The translations under genes and the position numbers were made by a program. A stretch of 47,931 bases of DNA from CAZCDS01 sp964497585 (GTDB lineage Bacteria; Desulfobacterota; Desulfomonilia; Desulfomonilales; Desulfomonilaceae), in the NCBI GenBank assembly GCA_964497585.1, contig CAZCDS010000050.1, positions 1 through 47,931 on the forward strand, given 5' to 3'. Numbering within the stretch: the stretch's first letter is position 1; every line of letters begins with the position of its first letter. Positions 25,171 to 32,948 of the stretch are shown in pieces. The notes below the pieces were generated by a model. The model did no database searches, was not told the DNA's origin, and saw only the letters and a list, made by a program, of their open reading frames with translations.

Positions 25171-26343
25171 TTATTTGTGCGCGGTTCTCTTGTAGAGCGG
25201 CGACATGTCCCGCAATCTCTGTACAATGGGCGGGAGGATTTTGAGAAAGTCGTTCACGTCCTCATCGGTATTGTCACTTCCCAGCGTCATCAGAAGTGAT
25301 CCCTGAGCTGTTCCCGCGTCGATTCCCATGGCGAGCATGACGTGGGAAACCTTGAGGGAGCGGGAAATGCATGCGGAACCGCTGGCGATCTTCACGCCTT
25401 CCATATCCAGGAACAGGAGCATTGCCTCGCCCTCGATGTACTTGACGGTGACGCTCACATTTCCGGGAAGCCGCTCGGAAGGGTGTCCCATCAATTCGAC
25501 CTCTTCGATGGCGTTCGGGAGTTCTTTGATGAGTCGGTCTCTCAGGGGTAGGAGATGGTCGGCTCGGTGTTGCATCTCCTTCGCTGCAATCTCGGCGGCC
25601 TTGCCCATACCGACGATGCCCATAACGTTCTCGGTGCCGGCTCTCCAACCGTTTTCCTGGATTCCCCCGTCGAGCAGCGGCGCGATTCTCACACCCTTTC
25701 TTATATAGAGCGCTCCGACGCCCTTGGGTCCGTAGAAGGGATTTGCGGCCATCGACAAGAGGTCGATGTTCATTGCCTGCACGTCCACCGGAATGACGCC
25801 CGCGGTGGCTACCGCGTCAGTGTGGAAAGGAACACCCTTATCTCGTGCTATTTTTCCGATTTCGGCAATCGGCTCTATGGTTCCCACTTCATTGTTCGCG
25901 TGCATGATCGAGATAAGCACGGTGCGATCCGTAACAGCTCGTGCCACATCATCGGGATCGACCATCCCGTACCTGTCCACGGGCAGGCGGGTGACTTCGA
26001 CTCCTTCCTTTTCCAGAGCCTTGACCGCGTGCATGATGGAAAAATGTTCGATGGAAGAGGTGATGACATGGTCCCCGCGGACTTTGCTCGCGTGAACAAC
26101 TCCTTTCAATACGAAGTTGTTGGATTCGGTTCCGCACGACGTGAAGACTATCTCCGAGGGGGTTCCATTGATGAGCGACGCGACCCTTTCTCTCGATTCG
26201 CTCATGGCTTCCTCGGCCTCTTCTCCGAGGCTATGGATACTTGAGGGATTTCCGTATTTCTCGGTCAAATAGGGGAGCATCTCCTCCACAACCTCTGGCA
26301 GCACCTTCGCTGCGCCCGTGTGATCCAGATTAATTGTTCTCAT
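25171..26343 (-). CDS. NifS/IscS-like protein lacking the PLP-binding lysine
   Basis: A 390-residue fold-type I aminotransferase-like protein, clearly NifS/IscS by overall sequence (GNPSSIHSLG, CGTESNN, SIEH with H100, HANNEVGT, FYGPKGVGALYIR). The catalytic cysteine loop SGSACISRS (C325) is kept. The residue pair that should be His-Lys, with the lysine forming the PLP Schiff base, is Asn201-Pro202 (AANPFYGPKG). The PLP-pyridine glutamine appears replaced (HTDAVATAG) and the substrate-binding arginine of the SLRFSLG segment is leucine (GSLLMTLG). Cysteine desulfurase activity is therefore unlikely. Archaeoglobus fulgidus IscS is a known case with the lysine missing that still partners IscU. 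The start at 26343 has AGGAAG seven bases upstream. Confidence 0.9.
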   Translation of the reverse strand: MRTINLDHTGAAKVLPEVVEEMLPYLTEKYGNPSSIHSLGEEAEEAMSESRERVASLINGTPSEIVFTSCGTESNNFVLKGVVHASKVRGDHVITSSIEHFSIMHAVKALEKEGVEVTRLPVDRYGMVDPDDVARAVTDRTVLISIMHANNEVGTIEPIAEIGKIARDKGVPFHTDAVATAGVIPVDVQAMNIDLLSMAANPFYGPKGVGALYIRKGVRIAPLLDGGIQENGWRAGTENVMGIVGMGKAAEIAAKEMQHRADHLLPLRDRLIKELPNAIEEVELMGHPSERLPGNVSVTVKYIEGEAMLLFLDMEGVKIASGSACISRSLKVSHVMLAMGIDAGTAQGSLLMTLGSDNTDEDVNDFLKILPPIVQRLRDMSPLYKRTAHK

Positions 26344-26406
26344 GGGTTCACTTCCTGAATAATGACCTCGGAGATATGGAACGAAAACCTTCATTCCTTA
26401 CCGAAT

Positions 26407-26435
26407 AAGTTAATAAGGCGTCCCACAAAAGTCAA
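26407..26435 (-). promoter_or_regulatory. Possible promoter of the nifS-like/iscU operon
   Basis: TTGACT (26435-26430), a 17-base spacer and TAACTT (26412-26407) on the minus strand. The implied start near 26400 lies about 57 bases upstream of the NifS-like ATG. The -10 box is weak. No IscR-type operator was recognised. Confidence 0.4.
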
Positions 26436-26605
26436 CGACGGATGCGAGCAGTAAGCTTTTGAGCTTGTAAAAGATCTGTACCATGTGTTAACAAACTCCA
26501 CGGAAGGATCATTGGCAACCCGGGCCCTGGGGGTTCACCCGTCGACCTCAATTCGGACGTTGTTATCTTTCCTCGACCCGAAACTATCAGGAGAAAGGTG
26601 GTACT

Positions 26606-27181
26606 GTGGGAACCGAAGAATGGGGAATTTCTCGCGAGCAAGCCGAGGCGCTCATGGAAGAGTACCTGCAGGCCGAAAACATGCGCAAGCACTCTCTTGC
26701 ATCGGAAGCCATCATGAGGGCGCTAGCCGAACGGTTCGGAGAAGACCCGGACAAATGGGGGCTTGTAGGACTGCTCCACGACGTGGATTACGCGGAGACC
26801 CGTGACCGGATGGATCAGCACACGCTTGTTACGGAACGGATACTCAGCGATAATGGGGTCGATTCTGAGATCGCGGACGCGATCAAGTACCACAATGCGG
26901 AAAACCTCGGTCTTCCGCGAAGCGAACCCATTCACTTCGCGCTGACGGCCGCTGAGACGATCACGGGAATGATCGTAGCAACCACTCTGGTCTATCCTGA
27001 CAAGAAGGTGGCAAGCGTTAAGCCCAAGTCCGTCAAGAAGCGAATGAAGGCCAAAGAATTCGCCCGTTCGGTCAACAGGGACCGTATCCGGCTCTGCGAA
27101 GAGATGGGCATCCCGCTGGACGAGTTCATTATTATCAGTCTGGAGGCCATGCGCGGAATTAGCTATCGTCTCGGCCTCTAA
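26606..27181 (+). CDS. HD-domain hydrolase-like protein
   Basis: A 191-residue cytoplasmic protein with an HD fold. A histidine near residue 29 (MRKHSLASEA), the HD pair in GLLHDVDY and the later histidines in DQHTLV and IKYHNAE match the metal-binding pattern of small HDIG/HD proteins, which hydrolyse phosphate esters of nucleotides. The substrate is unknown. The start is GTG at 26606 with AGGAGAAAGG upstream. It leads a rightward three-gene set with a PstS-like protein (54-base gap) and a dUTPase-fold protein, so a role in nucleotide or phosphate economy is conceivable but not shown. Confidence 0.88.
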   Translation: MGTEEWGISREQAEALMEEYLQAENMRKHSLASEAIMRALAERFGEDPDKWGLVGLLHDVDYAETRDRMDQHTLVTERILSDNGVDSEIADAIKYHNAENLGLPRSEPIHFALTAAETITGMIVATTLVYPDKKVASVKPKSVKKRMKAKEFARSVNRDRIRLCEEMGIPLDEFIIISLEAMRGISYRLGL

Positions 27182-27235
27182 TCGGTTCGAGTGCCTGTCG
27201 ACCGGTGGAGAAACGATTTGCGAAGGAGTTCAGTC

Positions 27236-28078
27236 ATGAGGAGAAGATCGGCGCTGACCGGCTTTCTGGCGGTGTTTGTCCTGATCGCCGTGACAGTGTC
27301 CATATCGGACACTCAGTCTGCCGAGCGGACTATCATTCGGGTCAAGGGATCGAATATCATGGCTGCCGCGGTGGACAGGTTGGCTAAGTCGTTCACCGCG
27401 AGCAATCCGGGATACACGGTGGTTGTCAGTGGCGGGGGCACCCAGGCGGGCTTTGATGCTCTGCTCAAAGGCTCATGTGAGATCGCCCCCGCGTCACGCA
27501 AAATCACGCCATTCGAGCTGGACCTCGCGAAGCAACGACGACTCCGGATCCGCGAACGACTCGTCGGCCGTGAAGGAATCGGCATAATCGTCAATCCGAA
27601 GAATCCCGTTAAATCACTGACCATGGATCAGGTCCGCAGCATATTCACCGGGAAGTACTCCGTGTGGTCGCAGGTCGGGGGACCCGAAAACCTCATCATT
27701 CTCTTCTCCACCAAGCTCGAGAGGTCCGGGACCGCGGTCTACTTCAAGAGCTTTTGTCTCAAAGGAGACAAAATAGGGGTTGACACCAACACCAAATATT
27801 ATTTCGATCACGTGATACGAGAGGTCGCGCAAACCGATGAGGCCGTTGGGTACTGTCCCTTGGTAAAGGCGATTCCCGCGGAGGAGGCCGGAAAAATAAG
27901 AATCCTCTCCCTGAAGAAGGACGAAAAATCACCCGCAGTAGTCCCCACTCCCGCCACCGTCGAGGATCGCAGTTATCCGCTCATAATGCCGCTCTATTTG
28001 TATTATATCGACCGTCCCGGCGGCAAAGTCGCGCGCTTCGTCGACTACTGTACGGGGACAGGTTTGAAGATGTATTAA
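27236..28078 (+). CDS. PstS-like phosphate-binding periplasmic protein
   Basis: A 280-residue exported substrate-binding protein of the PstS family. A signal peptide (residues 1 to about 26) precedes two Rossmann-like lobes. Family marks include VKGSNIM near residue 34, GGGTQAGFDAL, ASRKITPFE, GIGIIVNPKNPVKSLT with the following RSIFTGKYSVW, and LERSGTAVYF. It would bind phosphate or a related anion in the periplasm. No PstCAB permease genes are nearby, so it may serve sensing or a distant transporter. The start at 27236 has AAGGAG at good spacing. There is a 59-base gap to the next gene. Confidence 0.92.
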   Translation: MRRRSALTGFLAVFVLIAVTVSISDTQSAERTIIRVKGSNIMAAAVDRLAKSFTASNPGYTVVVSGGGTQAGFDALLKGSCEIAPASRKITPFELDLAKQRRLRIRERLVGREGIGIIVNPKNPVKSLTMDQVRSIFTGKYSVWSQVGGPENLIILFSTKLERSGTAVYFKSFCLKGDKIGVDTNTKYYFDHVIREVAQTDEAVGYCPLVKAIPAEEAGKIRILSLKKDEKSPAVVPTPATVEDRSYPLIMPLYLYYIDRPGGKVARFVDYCTGTGLKMY

Positions 28079-28137
28079 TCGTTCCTCCCTTCAGAGCCTG
28101 ACTCCCTTAGACACGTGAGACGAGAAAGGTGGAGCCA

Positions 28138-28590
28138 ATGCCTGATTTCATGACGGGAGCCGATCTCATTTCAATGGCGCAAGGCCTGATTTCAGCCAAG
28201 AAGCAGCAAGGATCCTTTTCACTGGATCTCACCGTCAGCGGTATCAGCCGGGTGAAATCGGGCGGCAGCCTCGATTTCGGCGGGAGCGAGTTTCACAAGG
28301 CGGACGTCGACCCGATTACCCCGGAGAAGAAAAGCCCGGACGAGCCCTACGGCTGGTGGAAACTGGCGTCAGGCCGATACCTGCTGAAATTCAACGAGCG
28401 TCTCGAGCCCTCTAAAGAAGCCGTGATCATGATTCTCCCCCACGAAAGACTCGTCGCGGCTGGAGGTGTTCACCCTCCGCTGTTCGTGGAGGCATTGGAC
28501 GAGAACCTCTGCGTTCTCCTCCTGGTCGGGCCCGAAGGCCTCTCGATCAAGGAGAATGCTCGAGTCTCCAAGGCCGTGGCTACCGGCTGA
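28138..28590 (+). CDS. dUTPase/dCTP-deaminase-fold protein with degenerate active site
   Basis: A 150-residue protein whose order of segments matches trimeric dUTPases: SLDLTVSGI, then a linker with GGSLDFGGSE, GWWKLASGRYLLKFNERL, LPHERLVAAGG in the place of PRSSLxxxG, FVEALDENL in the place of the DAGYxG nucleotide motif, and a final strand GLSIKENARVSKA. The aspartate-tyrosine of the nucleotide motif is not conserved, so hydrolysis of dUTP cannot be assumed; similar divergent proteins occur in archaea and deltaproteobacteria. The start ATG at 28138 follows AAGGTGGAG; an in-frame GTG at 28129 is less likely. It is last in the operon with HD-domain and PstS-like genes. Confidence 0.75.
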   Translation: MPDFMTGADLISMAQGLISAKKQQGSFSLDLTVSGISRVKSGGSLDFGGSEFHKADVDPITPEKKSPDEPYGWWKLASGRYLLKFNERLEPSKEAVIMILPHERLVAAGGVHPPLFVEALDENLCVLLLVGPEGLSIKENARVSKAVATG

Positions 28591-28711
28591 TGCCCTCACT
28601 TCACCCCCTCCCGGAGGGCTGACTTTCGGATACACATGACACCGTGGCTTTGGAATGCACAGCGAGGGTGGGTTTTCTTCGTACGGGCGTAGCACCGAAA
28701 GCGCTGTGATA

Positions 28712-29695
28712 TCAGATCCACCCTACCTGTTTGTACCAGGCGGCGGTCTTTCGGATGGCCTCTTCGAGCGGGGTCCTCGGCGTCCAATCGAGTTCCGCGA
28801 TTGCCTTTTCCGGTGAGCATACCCACGCGATTTGACTCATCTCGTCGACTTTCTCGGAACGGAAGAGTTGCGGCCGGTTGGTGAGCTTGCCGATGAGGTC
28901 GCCGATGTATCCGATCCCCCGCAAAAAGGGGAGTGGGACAGGCAGGCCGATAACCGATTGTCCCATCACCTTTGCAACCTCGAGTGCGAATTCTCGCCAG
29001 ACCACTGGTTGCCGGTTGGACAGGAAGTACGTCTGACCTATCCCCTGGGGAGACAGGGCCGCCTTGAGGATGCCTTCCACGAGGTCCTCGACGTAGATGA
29101 CGCTTACCAGCCGGTCAGGTCCGCCGATATACGCGACGATGCCGTAGCGGGGGGAGCTGAACAGACCCAAACAATCCACGTCTCGGGGGCCGAACACCGT
29201 ACAGGGCCGGACAATGGTGATCGGCACCCGCTCAGCGTAGTTCCGGGCAACCTCTTCGGCCTCGAGCTTGGATCGGCCGTAGAGCGAGACAGGGTATGTG
29301 GGATCCGTCTCGCACACCGGCGTGCAATCGTCGGTACACGGACCGCAGGAAGCCTGTGAGCCTACCAGCACGAAGCGTTTGATCAACGACCCTGAAACGT
29401 CGCCGGAGAAAAGCTCGAGGAGTCGCTTGGTCAGGTCCACGTTCGCCGTCTTGTACCCCTCGTAATCCAGCGCCCGGGTCGCGCCGGCAAGGTGGATCAC
29501 GTAGTCGAAGGACGGAGCCTCGGCCGTGTAGTCCTCTATCGATTTCAAGGGAATGACCTCGACCTCCGTCTCCTGGAGGTACCCGAGAGAAGCGGTATTT
29601 CGCACGGGGCAGACCACCTCCCAACCTTGGGAAAGGATGAGTTCCACCATGTGACTGCCGATGAACCCCGTACCGCCCGTTACGAAAAAGCGCAT
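28712..29695 (-). CDS. NAD-dependent epimerase/dehydratase (extended SDR)
   Basis: A 327-residue nucleotide-sugar-type SDR enzyme. The nucleotide loop GGTGFIGSH starts at residue 7. YGRSKLEAE, with the catalytic Tyr and Lys, and the preceding serine-rich strand (LVGSQAS) form the active site. It probably acts on a nucleotide sugar or a related lipid-linked sugar. The start at 29695 lies nine bases after GGAGGG; the ATG three codons earlier would be too close to that site. It lies 56 bases after a glycosyltransferase fusion gene on the same strand, so the pair likely makes one glycan or glycolipid. Confidence 0.9.
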   Translation of the reverse strand: MRFFVTGGTGFIGSHMVELILSQGWEVVCPVRNTASLGYLQETEVEVIPLKSIEDYTAEAPSFDYVIHLAGATRALDYEGYKTANVDLTKRLLELFSGDVSGSLIKRFVLVGSQASCGPCTDDCTPVCETDPTYPVSLYGRSKLEAEEVARNYAERVPITIVRPCTVFGPRDVDCLGLFSSPRYGIVAYIGGPDRLVSVIYVEDLVEGILKAALSPQGIGQTYFLSNRQPVVWREFALEVAKVMGQSVIGLPVPLPFLRGIGYIGDLIGKLTNRPQLFRSEKVDEMSQIAWVCSPEKAIAELDWTPRTPLEEAIRKTAAWYKQVGWI

Positions 29696-29751
29696 GAACG
29701 ACATTCCCTCCGGCTGATGCGTTTACGGCCGGTTCAGAAGGTACCACATTC

Positions 29752-31890
29752 TCAGTGATCGAACGAGTTCTCAGATCCTCGCGCGTCACCGGCTGTACGA
29801 TCTCTTCCCACATGATAGAGGCGGGCGATCGAGTCCGGCGGCACTCCTGCGAAATAGGCAAGAATCACAATCTGATTGATCAATGTTGTCGTCAGGACCC
29901 CCAGCCGTTTCCAGCGTCGAGCGGATGTCGTCGCGGGAACCGGCGCCAATGAGATATCCCCCTTCGCGCGCAGCCGACGAACGAACTCGAAGTCCTCCAT
30001 GATGGGGATTTCAGGAAAGCCTCCCATTTTGCGCAAGAGATCGGCCTTGAGAAATATGGCCTGGTCCCCGTAGGGCATCTGAAGAATTCTGGACCGAGCA
30101 TTGGCCAGCCTCTCAATGATCCGTGACCAAGGCAGCGTCTTGTCAAGCTTGAACTTGAACGCGCCGCCAACAATTCCCTGCCGCTCCGCTATCTCCCGTA
30201 CAAGGGTGGTCCATCCGTCCGGCAGCAGCGTGTCTGCGTGAAGGAACACCAGCACCTCCCCGGAAGCTGCCGCGGCCCCCGCGTTCATCTGGACGGCTCG
30301 TCCCTTTTTCGATTCGACCACCGCCGCGCCCAGTGAACGGGCAATCTCCGCCGTCCCGTCGCTACTTCCCCCATCGGCCACGACGACCTCTACGCGGTCT
30401 AGCCTGAGGATTCTGTCCAATGTTGGCCAAATCGTGGCGGCCTCATTGAGTGTGGGCACAATCACGGAAATCGGAACTCCCAGAGGTCGGAGATGAGCCC
30501 TGAAGGACCTTTCTCCGTTTGTTGAAGTCTTTCCCGGGCGTTGAGCCAAATTGTCCAGCCGAGACACACGTATCACGGCCTCGTTCGATATGCTGAGATC
30601 CTCGGGCCGGTCAATGTCGTTGAGCGTTTCGAGCAGCTCTGTTTTCAAACCGAATGCATCCGCGATCCGGAGCGTTCTTTCCAGGACCGTGTCGCTCCCC
30701 CATTGCACGTCCTGGAACAAGGGAGGAACATGTCTTCGAAGACCGATCAGGTAGTACCCTCCGTCCTGGGCCGGCCCGAGCACCAGATCCTTCTTGCGTA
30801 GGCTCTCGAAAGCTCTCTCCATGATGCGGACCGTACGGTCCGGACAATCGGTACCCACGACCACGACCCGCTCCGTTCCTCTGGCGAAGGACTCTGCAAA
30901 CGCCCGTGCCTGTCGGTCTCCAAGATCTCCATCGCCCTGAGCCGCGTAGTCTCGTTCCTTGCCGAGCCATTGCGCAATGCGTTGCTCATCGCAGCCGTCG
31001 TACCGGATTTCCACGGCGAGCGCGCGGTTCCGGGCCAGCGCGTCCGCGCGCAGGATCGTGTCCTCAGTCATCCGCTGGTGGAGTTCCGCCGCCCCATCCG
31101 CGCCAATGGCCGGAATGAGTCGCGTTTTGGTCTTGCCCGGTTCCGGATAACGGGTGAAGACTATCAATCGTTCGGGCCAACCTTGTCGTCTCGGAGCGAA
31201 CCGGACTCCCAACGCAGAAAGAAAAATCGTGGAGAGTATCTTCGTGCCGGCCCCGAGAACCCCTCGGATTGTCCCTGAGACCTTTGATCTGCCGATGCGC
31301 CTCCGATAGGAGACCGGCACCTCAATAACGCGCAGCCCTTCCGCGGCAGCCCGTATTTGCATCTCCACGGTCCAGCCGTAGTCGGGGTCATGCATCCGAA
31401 GGCGCTCCAGGGATCCGTGATCGATAGCCCTGAAAGGGCCCAGGTCCGTATGTTCTACATTCCAGAAGAGCCGGATCAGGGCACACGCAAGCCGGTTTCC
31501 GAATATCGCCTGCGGCGTCAACGCGCCCGGTTCCCGGTTCCCGAGCACCCGGGAACCGACTACCATATCGGCTTCCCGTGCAGCTATCGGGTCTACCAGG
31601 AGCGGCATCTCCTCAGGGTGATCGCTGAAGTCTCCGTCGAGAAACACGACGATGTCGGTCTCTTCCAAGGCCCCAATCGCGGTCAGACACGCTGAGCCGT
31701 AACCGCGCCTGGGCTCGAAAATCACTTTCGCTCCGGAGCGCCTCGCCACAAACGGCGTCGCATCGGTTGAACCGTTGTCAACTACCACGACCTCGTCGAC
31801 CCAATCGGGGATCGTGGAGAGCACTTTTCCGATGGACTGCTCCTCGTTGAGCGCGGGGATGATTACTGAGATCCTTGCGCCACCTCTCAT
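29752..31890 (-). CDS. Three-module glycosyltransferase fusion (GT2 - TIGR04282 - TIGR04283 types)
   Basis: A 712-residue protein made of three enzyme-like parts. Residues 1-230 form a DPM1-like GT2 domain (PALNEEQSI, VVDNGSTDAT, FLDGDFSDHPE). Residues 238-430 match the TIGR04282/DUF2064 nucleotidyl/glycosyl-transferase A type (FTRYPEPGKTKTRL, GTDCPD, GPAQDGGYYLIG). Residues 472-690 match the TIGR04283 GT2 type (PTLNEAATI, VADGGSSDGT, FLHADTLLP, YGDQAIF). The last two are often adjacent separate genes; here all three are one chain. A short hydrophobic stretch near 670-682 may touch the membrane. It likely decorates a polyprenyl phosphate or lipid carrier with sugar (inference). The ribosome site before the ATG is poor. 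Confidence 0.92.
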   Translation of the reverse strand: MRGGARISVIIPALNEEQSIGKVLSTIPDWVDEVVVVDNGSTDATPFVARRSGAKVIFEPRRGYGSACLTAIGALEETDIVVFLDGDFSDHPEEMPLLVDPIAAREADMVVGSRVLGNREPGALTPQAIFGNRLACALIRLFWNVEHTDLGPFRAIDHGSLERLRMHDPDYGWTVEMQIRAAAEGLRVIEVPVSYRRRIGRSKVSGTIRGVLGAGTKILSTIFLSALGVRFAPRRQGWPERLIVFTRYPEPGKTKTRLIPAIGADGAAELHQRMTEDTILRADALARNRALAVEIRYDGCDEQRIAQWLGKERDYAAQGDGDLGDRQARAFAESFARGTERVVVVGTDCPDRTVRIMERAFESLRKKDLVLGPAQDGGYYLIGLRRHVPPLFQDVQWGSDTVLERTLRIADAFGLKTELLETLNDIDRPEDLSISNEAVIRVSRLDNLAQRPGKTSTNGERSFRAHLRPLGVPISVIVPTLNEAATIWPTLDRILRLDRVEVVVADGGSSDGTAEIARSLGAAVVESKKGRAVQMNAGAAAASGEVLVFLHADTLLPDGWTTLVREIAERQGIVGGAFKFKLDKTLPWSRIIERLANARSRILQMPYGDQAIFLKADLLRKMGGFPEIPIMEDFEFVRRLRAKGDISLAPVPATTSARRWKRLGVLTTTLINQIVILAYFAGVPPDSIARLYHVGRDRTAGDARGSENSFDH

Positions 31891-32385
31891 AAAAGCAGTC
31901 CACCTTGGAGAAGATCATGAAACAGCTTACCCATAGCAGAGCTCCCGGGCAAAATCCACCGAGGCCGAGTGTGAGGCCGGGGAACCTGTGCTGGAGCCTG
32001 CTAGATGGGTCAACTCCGGGACGGGGGCTTCCCGCACGGAACGGGCCTATCCGCGGTCCCCTTGACAAAAGAATTTTTGTCGTTTAAAGATTCCATCCCC
32101 AGGAGCTTCGAGTACCTATTCGAGCTGAACACACTGAGTTGAAACACGTGATATTCCCTCATGTTTGACAGCTCCAACGGGAAAAATCCTTCATTGCCCC
32201 TATGGGAGCGGATCGGGTGAAGCGCACCATTCATCGGAGAGAGATTTCCGCAGGTGTCGCGATAGCGGAATCAGCCCACCCGAGCCGTGAGAGGGATTTT
32301 GCTTGAAGGTATTTCACTTACCCTGCAGGGCGCTTCGAGGGATAAGCGTCACCAGGAATCCGGACGGGAGGTAGTTGCAGGAAAA
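31891..32385. other. Intergenic region with a palindrome-bearing promoter
   Basis: No gene recognised. It holds the promoter-like site at 32062-32090 described separately; the first gene downstream on the plus strand is the small protein at 32386. Confidence 0.45.
32062..32090 (+). promoter_or_regulatory. Promoter-like site overlapped by a perfect inverted repeat
   Basis: TTGACA (32062-32067), 17 bases, then TAAAGA (32085-32090). The perfect inverted repeat GACAAAA-GAAT-TTTTGTC (32064-32081) covers the -35 end and most of the spacer, the classic place for a repressor operator. The -10 box is weak and the next gene begins about 300 bases away. Confidence 0.4.
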
Positions 32386-32583
32386 ATGGAACCTTCTCCT
32401 GTTTTGCGGAAAGGTAACCGAGACTCGGACAGACCCTACAGAAAAGTGGACTGCGACAATTACGGCAAATGCCTCGATATCGCACTCAAGAGTCGTTGGT
32501 CCGACTTCTCCTGCGAGGAGTGCCGCGCGTACTCGAGGACTCGATTCGTAGAGCAGGCCACCGGTTCGGACGACTACTGGTAG
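32386..32583 (+). CDS. Small cysteine-containing protein (CxxYxxC ... CxxC)
   Basis: A 65-residue protein with paired cysteines spaced as in small zinc-binding modules: CDNYGKCLDIA, then WSDFSCEECRAY. This arrangement recurs in short hypothetical proteins and in larger regulators of deltaproteobacteria and is likely a metal-binding knuckle. The frame is open further upstream (to 32287) but conservation-like character starts after the ATG at 32386, which has an AGGA close by. Function unknown; a nucleic-acid or protein contact module is possible. Confidence 0.55.
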   Translation: MEPSPVLRKGNRDSDRPYRKVDCDNYGKCLDIALKSRWSDFSCEECRAYSRTRFVEQATGSDDYW

Positions 32584-32948
32584 TGTTCTTTCCCCTGCCC
32601 CTCACTGGGACACCCCCTGACGTGAACTCCTGGCGCTCATCGTGGAATCTTGGAGCCGCTGGTACAAGCACCGTCTCTTATCTCTCCATCGAACAGTGAT
32701 TCCAGGGAGGGTTTTCCTGGGAAAAGGCCCCCCGGCAAGTCCTTCGGAAGCCGAGAGGGGCGGGCAGAAACACCCGCCCCAGCATCACAAGAATCCTAAG
32801 CTTTTTCTGTGAAGTGGCCTAGCATGCTATCCTTTACCGCTTGAGGGCAGGCGGCCAGCGCTGGGAGCTGCAGGAGCACTGCATGCTGTGAGCACATTAA
32901 CGGTACCTTCTCAAGCAGACTCGGTTTGAGTCCCGGTCCGCAAGTTCG
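32584..32948. other. Intergenic region with GC-rich hairpin
   Basis: Contains GGGGCGGG (32757-32764) pairing with CCCGCCCC (32773-32780) around an eight-base loop. There is no T-run, so termination is uncertain. No gene seen. Confidence 0.45.

Noticed and set aside
27785..27830. KYYFDHVI in the PstS-like protein, similar to the FDH motif
   Set aside because: It lies inside a folded, conserved region of the family, lacks the YLxF spacing and is not C-terminal.
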